In this document: piece by piece, positions 56,707 to 64,000 of the stretch
Layout of the letters: every line of letters starts with the position of its first letter
Position numbering within the stretch: the first letter of the stretch is position 1
Program-made: the position numbers and the translations under genes
Notes under the pieces: generated by a model
Database searches by the model: none
Told to the model about the DNA's origin: nothing
What the model saw: the letters and a program-made list of their open reading frames with translations, nothing else
Origin: Acinetobacter lwoffii
Lineage (GTDB): Bacteria; Pseudomonadota; Gammaproteobacteria; Pseudomonadales; Moraxellaceae
Assembly (NCBI RefSeq): GCF_019343495.1
Contig: NZ_CP072549.1
Span: 372,001-436,000, forward strand
Direction: 5' to 3'
Length of the DNA: 64,000 nucleotides

Positions 56707-57303
56707 ATGTTAATTCGTAAGTTATTTAAGTTTGAGAATGCTCATATTGTGCGTAACTGCACGTCAGATCGCTGTAAGCGTTCGATCCATGGCCATAGTT
56801 ATAAAGTCGAGTTATTGCTAAAAGCCTCGAAGCTAGATCATGGTCAAATGGTCTATGACTTTGGTCTGCTTAAAGGTGTGATTAAGGATTTCTTTGATTC
56901 TTTCGATCATGCCATCTGCTTCTGGCAAAATGACGACCCGGAATATATTCAGGCCTGCAAGAATTTCAGCGCGCGCTGGGTATCTTTGCCGGTATCGCCA
57001 TCAGCAGAGCAGTTTTCACGTATTTTCTTCTTTCTGGCACAGCAAGTGCTGGCATCGACCGTGACTCAAAATGGCGAAGGTGATGTCGAAGTCTATTCTG
57101 TGATTGTGCATGAAACTGACACCGGCTATGCACAAAGCTTTTTAGAAGATATTCAAAATGAACAGATGGGAATTTTGAGTCTGGAGCAACTTGAGTTCTC
57201 TGAACAGGTGCAAGCCGAATGGACAGATCCGGACATGTTCGCCAAGCTCAAACAGGGCACACCATTTCATAACCCTACAGTAGATTTACAGGTACAGATT
57301 TAA
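56707..57303 (+). CDS. queD: QueD-like 6-carboxytetrahydropterin/6-pyruvoyl-tetrahydropterin synthase
   Basis: 198 residues from ATG 56707, much longer than E. coli QueD (about 120). The zinc-binding His in FENAHIV and HGHSYKVEL, catalytic Cys in RCKRSIHGHS, DH in FDSFDHAICFW and Glu in VHETDTGYAQ are all present. The extra length is at the C-terminus (about residues 140-198) and between motifs. It likely makes the queuosine precursor, since queG is present in the window, but a divergent pterin enzyme is possible. Confidence 0.8.
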   Translation: MLIRKLFKFENAHIVRNCTSDRCKRSIHGHSYKVELLLKASKLDHGQMVYDFGLLKGVIKDFFDSFDHAICFWQNDDPEYIQACKNFSARWVSLPVSPSAEQFSRIFFFLAQQVLASTVTQNGEGDVEVYSVIVHETDTGYAQSFLEDIQNEQMGILSLEQLEFSEQVQAEWTDPDMFAKLKQGTPFHNPTVDLQVQI

Positions 57304-57349
57304 AGTCTGCGTGACTTTAAATCCATTGACATAGATTTAGGATTGAAGA

Positions 57350-58063
57350 ATGTCTTTAAATGAACAGCAACTGGCCAAGCTGAATAAAGTTCAGTTGGAT
57401 GAAAGCTGGAAATATGGATTGAGTGAATTTTTGCTCAGGCCAAAAATGGATGAATTAAAAGCATTTCTCGTTGAAGAAAAAAAAGCAGATAAAATCATTT
57501 ATCCTCCCAATCATCTGATTTTTAATGCTTTGAATACCACGCCGCTAGATCGGGTAAAAGTGGTGATTTTAGGGCAAGACCCTTATCATGGCCCAAATCA
57601 AGCGCATGGATTAAGCTTTTCCGTGCAAAAGGGGGTTGCATTACCACCATCTTTGCGTAATATTTTTCATGAGTTACATGCAGATGTTGGGGTTGAAAGA
57701 CCGAAGCATGGTGACTTGACGCATTGGGCAGAGCAGGGTGTGCTTCTGTTAAATGCAGTACTGACCGTCGAAGCAGGTCAGCCAACTTCGCATCAGAAGC
57801 GCGGTTGGGAAGAATTTACCGATCACGTCATTGATGTATTAAATGAACAGCGTGAACATATTGTCTTTATTCTTTGGGGCGCATACGCACAGCGTAAAGG
57901 ACAGCGCATTAATCAAGACAAGCATCTCGTGTTAAAGGCAGCACATCCATCGCCTTTGGCAGCAAACCGTGGTGGTTTTTTTGGTTGTAAAGTATTTTCA
58001 AAATCGAATAACTACCTCAAACAACATGGCATTGAGCCTATAGATTGGCAGCTGGACGCATGA
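57350..58063 (+). CDS. ung: Uracil-DNA glycosylase (family 1)
   Basis: 237 residues. Catalytic GQDPYHGPNQAHGLSFSV, PPSLRNIFHEL, GVLLLNAVLTVE and HPSPLAANRGGFFG are all Ung motifs. It removes uracil from DNA. Overlaps the start of the enoyl-CoA hydratase-like gene by 4 bp (ATGA). Confidence 0.97.
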   Translation: MSLNEQQLAKLNKVQLDESWKYGLSEFLLRPKMDELKAFLVEEKKADKIIYPPNHLIFNALNTTPLDRVKVVILGQDPYHGPNQAHGLSFSVQKGVALPPSLRNIFHELHADVGVERPKHGDLTHWAEQGVLLLNAVLTVEAGQPTSHQKRGWEEFTDHVIDVLNEQREHIVFILWGAYAQRKGQRINQDKHLVLKAAHPSPLAANRGGFFGCKVFSKSNNYLKQHGIEPIDWQLDA

Positions 58064-59181
58064 AATATTCTCCCCTTACTAAACATTATCATCCGGATTT
58101 GATTGTTGAAGAAGCGCACAATGGTTGGCGTATCGTTCGTTTAAATCGCCCAAAATCTTTGCATGCTCTCGATGAATCGATTGCTTCCGCACTCTTGGAA
58201 GTATTTCAGGATTTCCATCATGATGACAGTGTAAAAGCCATCTGGCTGGATTCAACCACACCGAAAGCGTTCTGTGCAGGTGGGGATGTGCGTAAACTGC
58301 GTCAGTTAGTGATTAATGATGAAGTCGCGACTGCCAATAAATTCTTTGAGCAAGAATATGCACTTGATCTGTTATTGCATAATTATGCCAAACCCGTTTT
58401 AGTCTGGGGTGAAGGTTATGTGATGGGCGGTGGCTTGGGCCTGTTTATGGCAGCGCCTTTCCGTTTAGTGACACCATATTCACGTTTGGCCATGCCTGAA
58501 ATCAATATCGGTTTGTATCCAGACGTAGGTGCAACCCGCTTCCTGGCAGATCGTGGTGCGATTGGTCTATTTACCGGCTTGACCGGATCAATCATGACCG
58601 CTGCGGGCGCTTATGGGATTGGCTGGGCAACGCATATTTGTGATGCACAGCGTGATTCAGTGTTGGATAAAGTCATTAATATCGACTGGGAGCATTATCC
58701 TGCAGGTGACTTCCGTGCCATTGATGACACCCTGAATAGTATGCACCGTCCGGTCGGCCCGGGCCCGCTGCAAAACTCTCTGGATGTGATTCATAGTGTT
58801 TGCCGTGGCATAAACTTTGAGCATGATTATGAGTCGATTATTGGCCTGAGTGATGCTCGTAGTGACTGGTTGCGTCAGGCCAGTGAAAACCTGAAAAAAG
58901 GTTCGCCAACTACTGCAGCCTTGACCTGGCTATTATGGCAATGGGGTAAGCAGGTACATTCCTGGAATGAAGTTTTCGAACTGGAAGTTCAGATCTCAGA
59001 CTGGAAAATCCGTCATCATGACTTTGTCGAAGGTGTGCGTGCACGTCTGGTCGATAAAGACCTTAGTCCTGAGTGGAAAAAAGGTGCAGATATGAGCTTA
59101 AAAGGTATCCTGTCTGGAAATCCTCCGGTGACCAATATTGAAAGCTGGAATGCCTTGCTAAAACAGTATGGTGTGATTTAA
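58060..59181 (+). CDS. Enoyl-CoA hydratase/3-hydroxyisobutyryl-CoA hydrolase-like protein
   Basis: 373 residues, starting at ATG 58060 within the ung stop. Crotonase fold: RLNRPKSLHALDESI, FCAGGDVRKL (oxyanion hole) and VMGGGLGLFMAAPFRLVT, then INIGLYPDVGATRFL (with the Glu in MPEINIGL). Length above 350 and the C-terminal extension fit 3-hydroxyisobutyryl-CoA hydrolases of valine breakdown, but no valine genes are adjacent. Confidence 0.85.
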   Translation: MKYSPLTKHYHPDLIVEEAHNGWRIVRLNRPKSLHALDESIASALLEVFQDFHHDDSVKAIWLDSTTPKAFCAGGDVRKLRQLVINDEVATANKFFEQEYALDLLLHNYAKPVLVWGEGYVMGGGLGLFMAAPFRLVTPYSRLAMPEINIGLYPDVGATRFLADRGAIGLFTGLTGSIMTAAGAYGIGWATHICDAQRDSVLDKVINIDWEHYPAGDFRAIDDTLNSMHRPVGPGPLQNSLDVIHSVCRGINFEHDYESIIGLSDARSDWLRQASENLKKGSPTTAALTWLLWQWGKQVHSWNEVFELEVQISDWKIRHHDFVEGVRARLVDKDLSPEWKKGADMSLKGILSGNPPVTNIESWNALLKQYGVI

Positions 59182-59188
59182 GTTTTAC

Positions 59189-59704
59189 ATGTCCGAAACA
59201 CAATTGAGCGATGAATACTGGATGCAGCTTGCCTATGCGCAGGCTGCACTTGCTGCCGCACAGGGCGAAATTCCGGTGGGTGCGATTATTGTTAGTCAGA
59301 ATCAGATCATTGGTCAGGGCTTTAATGCGCCGATTTCTTTAAATGATCCGACCGCGCATGCCGAGATTGTGGCGCTGCGTGATGCCTGTCAAAACATCCA
59401 GAATTATCGTTTACCTGATGATGCAGTGCTTTATGTGACTTTAGAGCCGTGCACCATGTGTGTTGGTGCGCTGGTGCATTCACGGGTTTCACGGGTAGTA
59501 TTTGGCGCATTTGAAGCGAAAGCAGGTTCACTGGTGAGTGCGCGTCAACTGTTTGAAACCGGTTATTATAATCACGTATTTTCTTTCCAGGCAGGCTGCA
59601 TGCAGCAGCAATGCTCTGAACAGCTCAGTGCATTTTTTAAGTTGCGTCGCGAGCAGAAACGACAATTCAAGTTACAAGAAAAGTTATTAAATACGCAGAA
59701 ATAA
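59189..59704 (+). CDS. tadA: tRNA adenosine(34) deaminase
   Basis: 171 residues. Zinc/proton-shuttle motif HAEIVALRDA and PCTMCVGALVHSRV are typical. It converts A34 to inosine in tRNA-Arg. Starts 7 bp after the previous gene. Confidence 0.96.
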   Translation: MSETQLSDEYWMQLAYAQAALAAAQGEIPVGAIIVSQNQIIGQGFNAPISLNDPTAHAEIVALRDACQNIQNYRLPDDAVLYVTLEPCTMCVGALVHSRVSRVVFGAFEAKAGSLVSARQLFETGYYNHVFSFQAGCMQQQCSEQLSAFFKLRREQKRQFKLQEKLLNTQK

Positions 59705-59764
59705 ATCTGCTTTATCCGCTAAAATTTGCTTACTTTCAAATATCTGCAATCTTCAGGAACAATA

Positions 59765-60196
59765 ATGAACAGCATCCAAGTAAAAAAAGAATTCCCAGCA
59801 GCCCTTGATGATGTCTTCAATTTGATGTCCAAGCATGCCACTTATAATATTGCCCTCGCACCGATGCAGGTCGAACGAATCAAGGATTCTGCGGATGCTG
59901 AATATCCTGATGGACTCGGTTCAGTACGTGCAATGGGTATGGGGCCAGTGAAGCCGCTGAAAGAACAAATTACCTTGTTCGAGCCAAATAATCGCATCGA
60001 ATATCAGATTATTAAAAATCCATTGATCAAGCATCATTTAGGCATTATTGAATTTGAAGCACTGGCTGATGACAAAACGTTAGTAACTTATACGATTGAA
60101 TTGCAGGCACGTGCGCCTTTTGTGAGTAAATTAATCCTTGCACAGTTACAGGCAGCGATTAAACTAGGCCTGACAAAACTCGCAAAATCTGTTTAA
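59765..60196 (+). CDS. SRPBCC-family (START-like) protein
   Basis: 143 residues from ATG 59765 (AGGAAC 8 nt upstream; an in-frame TTG at 59726 is disfavoured). The fold is a helix-grip domain: [16 protein letters not shown], then [18 protein letters not shown], and C-terminal helix [20 protein letters not shown]. Such domains bind hydrophobic ligands. Function unknown. Confidence 0.85.
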   Translation: MNSIQVKKEFPAALDDVFNLMSKHATYNIALAPMQVERIKDSADAEYPDGLGSVRAMGMGPVKPLKEQITLFEPNNRIEYQIIKNPLIKHHLGIIEFEALADDKTLVTYTIELQARAPFVSKLILAQLQAAIKLGLTKLAKSV

Positions 60197-60213
60197 ACAA
60201 CAACGGGAAAGCA

Positions 60214-60897
60214 ATGACAGTTCAAATTATTACCATTGATGGTCCAAGTGGGTCTGGCAAGGGCACGTTAGCAGCGAAACTGGCTGCACATTATCAGTTT
60301 CACTTATTGGATTCTGGTGCTTTATACCGCCTTTTGGGTTTGTCATTGCATCACCATGATTTGCTGGATTCGCTAGACACGAAATTGCCAGAATGCGTAC
60401 AAATCGCAACAAATTTAGATATCCAGTTTGTCAGTACCGCCACCGGGGTGCAGGTGTGGCTGGATGGTGAAGATGTGTCCCAAACTATTCGAACTGAACG
60501 GGTAGGAGAGTTTGCTTCAAAAGTTGCAGCAATTCCTGAGCTTAGAACAGCGATGGTTTCACGTCAGCATGCCTTTGCACAGGCGCCTGGTCTGGTAGCA
60601 GACGGACGTGATATGGCGACAAGTATCTTCCCGAATGCTCAGGCAAAAATATATTTGACGGCCTCGGCTGAATCACGCGCGCAAAGACGTGTAAAGCAGT
60701 TGCAGGGCATGGGGCTGGATGTTAAAATAAGCGACATTTTAGCTAATATCATCGCTCGCGATAAACGAGATATGGAACGCACTGTCGCTCCACTCAAGCC
60801 TGCGGATGATGCTTACATTATTGATAGTTCAGATTTGAATATCGATGAAGTATTCCAGCTGATGACCACGTATGTGGATCAGCAGTTAGCAAATTAA
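60214..60897 (+). CDS. cmk: Cytidylate kinase
   Basis: 227 residues. P-loop [54 protein letters not shown] and [25 protein letters not shown] are typical. It phosphorylates CMP and dCMP. Positioned upstream of rpsA as in E. coli. Confidence 0.97.
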   Translation: MTVQIITIDGPSGSGKGTLAAKLAAHYQFHLLDSGALYRLLGLSLHHHDLLDSLDTKLPECVQIATNLDIQFVSTATGVQVWLDGEDVSQTIRTERVGEFASKVAAIPELRTAMVSRQHAFAQAPGLVADGRDMATSIFPNAQAKIYLTASAESRAQRRVKQLQGMGLDVKISDILANIIARDKRDMERTVAPLKPADDAYIIDSSDLNIDEVFQLMTTYVDQQLAN

Positions 60898-60964
60898 CCC
60901 AATTTTATCAGCAAACGCATAGCTTGATCAGTTTTATATGGACTATGTAGATGCTTAATTAAAC

Positions 60965-60987
60965 CGGCCTTGTCTGATCCAAGACCG
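60965..60987 (+). promoter_or_regulatory. Hairpin in the rpsA leader, possible S1 autoregulatory element
   Basis: CGGCCTTG (60965-60972) pairs with CAAGACCG (60980-60987) with one mismatch, 20 nt upstream of ATG 61008. The rpsA start lacks a strong Shine-Dalgarno sequence, as in E. coli, where S1 controls its own translation through leader hairpins. Regulation is inferred. Confidence 0.35.
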
Positions 60988-61007
60988 CTGACTTTATCGG
61001 AAATATC

Positions 61008-62684
61008 ATGACCGAATCTTTTGCAGCCCTCTTTGAAGCAAGCGAATTAAACCTCAACGTTGAAAAGGGTGCAGTTATCCAGGGCGTTGTAGTAAGCATT
61101 GACTCTGATTGGGTAACTGTTGACACTGGCCTTAAATCTGAAGGCGTTGTTGACCGTGCTGAGTTCTTAAATGAACAGCGCGAACTTGAAGTTCAAGTTG
61201 GCGACACTGTAGACGTAGTTGTTGAAGCACTTGACAACGGTATGGGTCAAACAGTTCTTTCTCGCGAAAAAGCTAAACGCGCAGAAACTTGGACTAAACT
61301 TGAAAAAATCTTTGAAGACGGCGAAATCGTTACTGGTGTTATCTCTGGTAAAGTTAAAGGTGGTTTCACTGTTGACATCGGTCCAGTACGTGCGTTCCTT
61401 CCAGGTTCTTTAGTTGATACTCGTCCTATTCGTGATACTACTCACCTAGAAGGCAAAGAGTTAGAATTCAAAGTAATCAAACTTGACGCTAAACGTAACA
61501 ACGTTGTTGTTTCACGTCGTGCTGTTATGGAAGCTGAATCTTCAGCTGACCGTGAAGCTCTTCTTGCTCAGCTTGAAGAAGGTCAAACAGTTACTGGTAC
61601 GATCAAAAATCTTACTGACTACGGCGCATTCGTTGACCTTGGCGGTATTGATGGTCTTCTTCACATCACTGACATGGCTTGGAAACGTATCAAGCACCCT
61701 TCAGAAGTTGTTGAAGTGGGTCAAGAAGTTACTGTTAAAGTACTTAAATTCGACCGCGAACGTAACCGTGTTTCTCTAGGTCTTAAACAGCTTGGCGAAG
61801 ATCCATGGTTAGCGATCATGAACCGTTACCCTAAAGGTTCAATCGTTAAAGCGCGCGTAACTAACCTGACTGACTACGGTTGTTTCGCTGAAATCGCTGA
61901 AGGCGTTGAAGGTTTAGTACACGTTTCAGAAATGGATCACACGAACAAAAACATCCACCCATCTAAAGTTGTTCAGATTGGTGACGAAGTTGATGTTATG
62001 GTTCTTGAAGTTGATGAAGAACGTCGTCGTATTTCTCTTGGTATCAAACAAACTCGTGCTAACCCATGGGAAGAGTTTGCTAAAGATCACGACAAAGGCG
62101 AAAAAGTTTCTGGTACGATCAAATCTATCACTGACTTCGGTATCTTCATCGGTTTGCCAGGCGGTATCGACGGTCTAGTTCACTTGTCTGATATTTCTTG
62201 GAACGAACAAGGCGAAGAAGCGATTCGTCGTTACAAGAAAGGCGACACTGTTGAAGCAGTTATCCTTTCTGTAGACGCTGAAGGCAACCGTATCAGCCTT
62301 GGCATCAAGCAAATGAACAACGATCCGTTCAATGACTTCCTTGCTGCTAACGAACGCGGTGCGTTGGTTAAAGGTACTGTAACTGCAGTTGACGCTAAAG
62401 GCGCTACTGTTAAGTTAGCTGACGAAGTTGAAGCGACTCTGAAAGCATCTGAAATCAACCGCGACCGCGTTGAAGATGCAACTAAGTTCCTTGAAGTTGG
62501 TCAAGAAGTTGAAGCGAAGATCATCAACGTAGATCGTAAATCTCGCGCAATCAACTTGTCTATCAAAGCGAAAGACGAAGCTGAAGAGAAAGAAGCAGTT
62601 GCTAACTTGAAAACAGCTCCTGCTGGTCAAGACAATGGTCCTAAGACGATTGGTGACCTGATCAAAGCTCAAATGGGCAACTAA
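61008..62684 (+). CDS. rpsA: 30S ribosomal protein S1
   Basis: 558 residues with six S1 repeats, the last four clear ([62 protein letters not shown]). It delivers mRNA to the ribosome. Codon use is strongly biased to a few codons (GTT, GAA, CGT), typical of very highly expressed genes. Confidence 0.98.
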   Translation: MTESFAALFEASELNLNVEKGAVIQGVVVSIDSDWVTVDTGLKSEGVVDRAEFLNEQRELEVQVGDTVDVVVEALDNGMGQTVLSREKAKRAETWTKLEKIFEDGEIVTGVISGKVKGGFTVDIGPVRAFLPGSLVDTRPIRDTTHLEGKELEFKVIKLDAKRNNVVVSRRAVMEAESSADREALLAQLEEGQTVTGTIKNLTDYGAFVDLGGIDGLLHITDMAWKRIKHPSEVVEVGQEVTVKVLKFDRERNRVSLGLKQLGEDPWLAIMNRYPKGSIVKARVTNLTDYGCFAEIAEGVEGLVHVSEMDHTNKNIHPSKVVQIGDEVDVMVLEVDEERRRISLGIKQTRANPWEEFAKDHDKGEKVSGTIKSITDFGIFIGLPGGIDGLVHLSDISWNEQGEEAIRRYKKGDTVEAVILSVDAEGNRISLGIKQMNNDPFNDFLAANERGALVKGTVTAVDAKGATVKLADEVEATLKASEINRDRVEDATKFLEVGQEVEAKIINVDRKSRAINLSIKAKDEAEEKEAVANLKTAPAGQDNGPKTIGDLIKAQMGN

Positions 62685-62744
62685 GTAAGCGTTTGAATTG
62701 TATTGTTAATGTAAGTTAACTAATACTTTTTATACAAATACTGT

Positions 62745-62783
62745 AAACGGTAGCGTAGTATTTAATTATTGCGCTACCGTTTT
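62745..62783 (+). terminator. Rho-independent terminator of rpsA
   Basis: AAACGGTAGCG (62745-62755) pairs with CGCTACCGTTT (62772-62782), loop of 16 nt, followed by a short T run. Confidence 0.85.
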
Positions 62784-62847
62784 GTATTTAAACAGGTTAT
62801 TATCGGGAAATAGATCCCAAGTAGCTTGATAATTAAAGAGGTCGTAG

Positions 62848-63153
62848 ATGACTACTGAAGCACTTAATAAGTCTGACTTAATAGAGCGTATTGCATTAAA
62901 AAATCCGCATTTGGCTGAGCCTTTAGTGGAAGAAGCCGTTAAAATTATGATCGATCAAATGATAGAAGCATTATCAACTGACAACCGTATCGAGATTCGT
63001 GGATTTGGTAGTTTTGCATTGCATCACCGTGAACCGCGCGTAGGTCGTAACCCTAAAACTGGTAAATCAGTAGAAGTGGCTGCAAAAGCAGTTCCGCACT
63101 TTAAACCAGGCAAGGCACTTCGTGACGCTGTGAACGAGTCTGCACAAAAATAA
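62848..63153 (+). CDS. ihfB: Integration host factor subunit beta
   Basis: 101 residues, HU/IHF fold: [28 protein letters not shown] contains the DNA-kinking Pro arm. AGAGG is 8 nt before ATG. Partner IhfA is not in the window. Lies between rpsA and lapA as in many gamma-proteobacteria. Confidence 0.95.
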   Translation: MTTEALNKSDLIERIALKNPHLAEPLVEEAVKIMIDQMIEALSTDNRIEIRGFGSFALHHREPRVGRNPKTGKSVEVAAKAVPHFKPGKALRDAVNESAQK

Positions 63154-63177
63154 TTGTAAATATTTTGCGGGGTGTTC

Positions 63178-63537
63178 ATGCGTTACGTTCTGGTCATTCT
63201 TTTATTGGTACTGTTTGGTTATTCATTAGCTTTGGTTTTGCAAAACGGTACCGAATTGTCAGTGGACTTGTTATTTACTCAAGTTCCCGCAATGCGCCTG
63301 GGATTATTACTTCTCCTCACGTTATCTTTAGGTGTCGTTTTGGGTCTGTTATTGGGCGTTCAGATCTTCCGGGTTTTTCAGACGAATTGGGAAATTAAAC
63401 GACTGCGTAAAGACATTGAACATCTACGTAAGGAACAGTTGAATACAGCCAAGTTAATGGCCGCTGAAGCAGCAGCCCATACCCGGCATGAAAAAACTGT
63501 ATTAGATATTACCAATGAAAATCAAAGCCCATTATAA
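63178..63537 (+). CDS. lapA: LapA-domain membrane protein
   Basis: 119 residues from ATG 63178. Two membrane helices (about 3-20 and 41-64) followed by a coiled-coil tail (IKRLRKDIEHLRKEQLN), the LapA (DUF1049) arrangement. Its order after ihfB matches E. coli lapA upstream of pyrF. In E. coli LapA/B control LpxC and LPS. lapB is not next to it: pyrF follows directly. Confidence 0.85.
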   Translation: MRYVLVILLLVLFGYSLALVLQNGTELSVDLLFTQVPAMRLGLLLLLTLSLGVVLGLLLGVQIFRVFQTNWEIKRLRKDIEHLRKEQLNTAKLMAAEAAAHTRHEKTVLDITNENQSPL

Positions 63538-63551
63538 TGGGCTTATTTTTT
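63525..63551 (+). terminator. Terminator-like hairpin overlapping the lapA stop codon
   Basis: AAGCCCAT (63525-63532), loop TATA, ATGGGCTT (63537-63544), then ATTTTTT. The lapA stop TAA (63535-63537) lies in the loop. Could reduce read-through into pyrF. Confidence 0.75.
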
Positions 63552-63573
63552 GCCTATATGAAGGGGTAATCTC

Positions 63574-64000
63574 TTGAGTATCATCGTCGCACTAGATGCC
63601 AAAAGCCAATTTGATGCCTTAGCCATTGCAGAACAGTTAGATCCTGCCTTGTGTCGACTTAAAGTTGGTAAAGAGTTATTTACCCATGAAGGTCCAATCA
63701 TTGTCAAAGCGCTTCAAGATAGAGGCTTTGATGTATTTTTGGATCTGAAATTTCATGATATTCCAAATACAACAGCACAGGCAGTATGCGCGGCAGCAGA
63801 TTTGGGTGTGTGGATGGTCAATGTGCATGCCTCAGGTGGCCGCAAGATGATGGAAACCTGTGTAGAGCGTTTACAAGCGGGTAATTATAAAACTCAGTTG
63901 ATTGCAGTGACTGTATTGACGTCAATGGGCCGTGAAGACTTGAAAGATATTGGTCTGGATATTGAGCCAAATGAGCATGTAAAACGTCTGGCACAACTGA
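63574..64000 (+). CDS. pyrF: Orotidine 5'-phosphate decarboxylase (5' part, cut by the window edge)
   Basis: 142 codons visible, open to the edge. Start TTG 63574 (AAGGGG 8 nt upstream). [13 protein letters not shown], the catalytic [11 protein letters not shown] with Lys-Asp pair, and NVHASGG are typical. It makes UMP in pyrimidine synthesis. Expected full length about 230 residues. Confidence 0.95.
   Translation, partial: MSIIVALDAKSQFDALAIAEQLDPALCRLKVGKELFTHEGPIIVKALQDRGFDVFLDLKFHDIPNTTAQAVCAAADLGVWMVNVHASGGRKMMETCVERLQAGNYKTQLIAVTVLTSMGREDLKDIGLDIEPNEHVKRLAQL

Overview
The window comes from a gamma-proteobacterial chromosome, almost certainly Acinetobacter (Moraxellaceae). The best evidence is an Hfq with a long Gly/Gln/Phe-rich tail, the divergent lptD-surA / amgK-murU locus, the gspHIJK cluster, and the protein sequences in general. 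The species cannot be fixed from the sequence alone. There are no rRNA genes, no complete tRNA genes and no CRISPR array.

Region 1 (1 to about 8225) is accessory DNA and visibly more AT-rich than the rest. It holds the 3' end of an unidentified gene, then a two-gene Gabija-like anti-phage module on the minus strand (OLD-family ATPase/TOPRIM nuclease GajA followed by UvrD-like helicase GajB). Next come an 842-bp IS5-family (IS427-type) element whose transposase is damaged near its start, a 75-bp nested inverted repeat, and a CoiA-like nuclease gene. That gene is divergent, across 10-bp tandem repeats, from a cluster of a two-TM membrane protein, a Zn-ribbon protein and a PPP-family phosphatase. 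The region ends at an 18-base sequence that reads like the 3' end of a tRNA gene (T-stem, acceptor stem, CCA), followed by a strong terminator. This is what the right attachment site of a tRNA-integrated island should look like.

Region 2 (about 8.7-20 kb) is core: small proteins, bioB, queG/nnr (divergent), acyP, ruvC, fxsA, a LysE-type exporter, ahpF and ahpC (apart, not in one operon), an O-methyltransferase and several small conserved proteins.

Region 3 (20-34 kb) contains hrpA, a FabH-like ketoacyl synthase with a DGAT-like acyltransferase, an unrecognised 668-aa protein, a PIF1-like helicase, a GGCT-fold protein, a DUF441 membrane protein, rsuA, a GNAT acetyltransferase, an orphan RelB/DinJ-type antitoxin and an RluA-family pseudouridine synthase.

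Region 4 (34-44 kb) contains tsaE-mutL-miaA-hfq, then lptD-surA on the minus strand, divergent from amgK-murU. These cover tRNA modification, mismatch repair, RNA chaperoning, outer-membrane assembly and cell-wall recycling.

Region 5 (44-56.6 kb) is a nearly continuous plus-strand series: rsmG, parA-parB, exbB-exbD-msbA-lpxK-kdsB (LPS core/lipid A), holB-pilZ-tatD, a TetR regulator and the type II secretion minor pseudopilins gspH-I-J-K. Region 6 (56.7-64 kb) has a QueD-like enzyme, ung, an enoyl-CoA hydratase/HIBYL-CoA hydrolase-like enzyme, tadA, an SRPBCC protein, cmk-rpsA-ihfB, lapA and the 5' part of pyrF, cut by the window edge.
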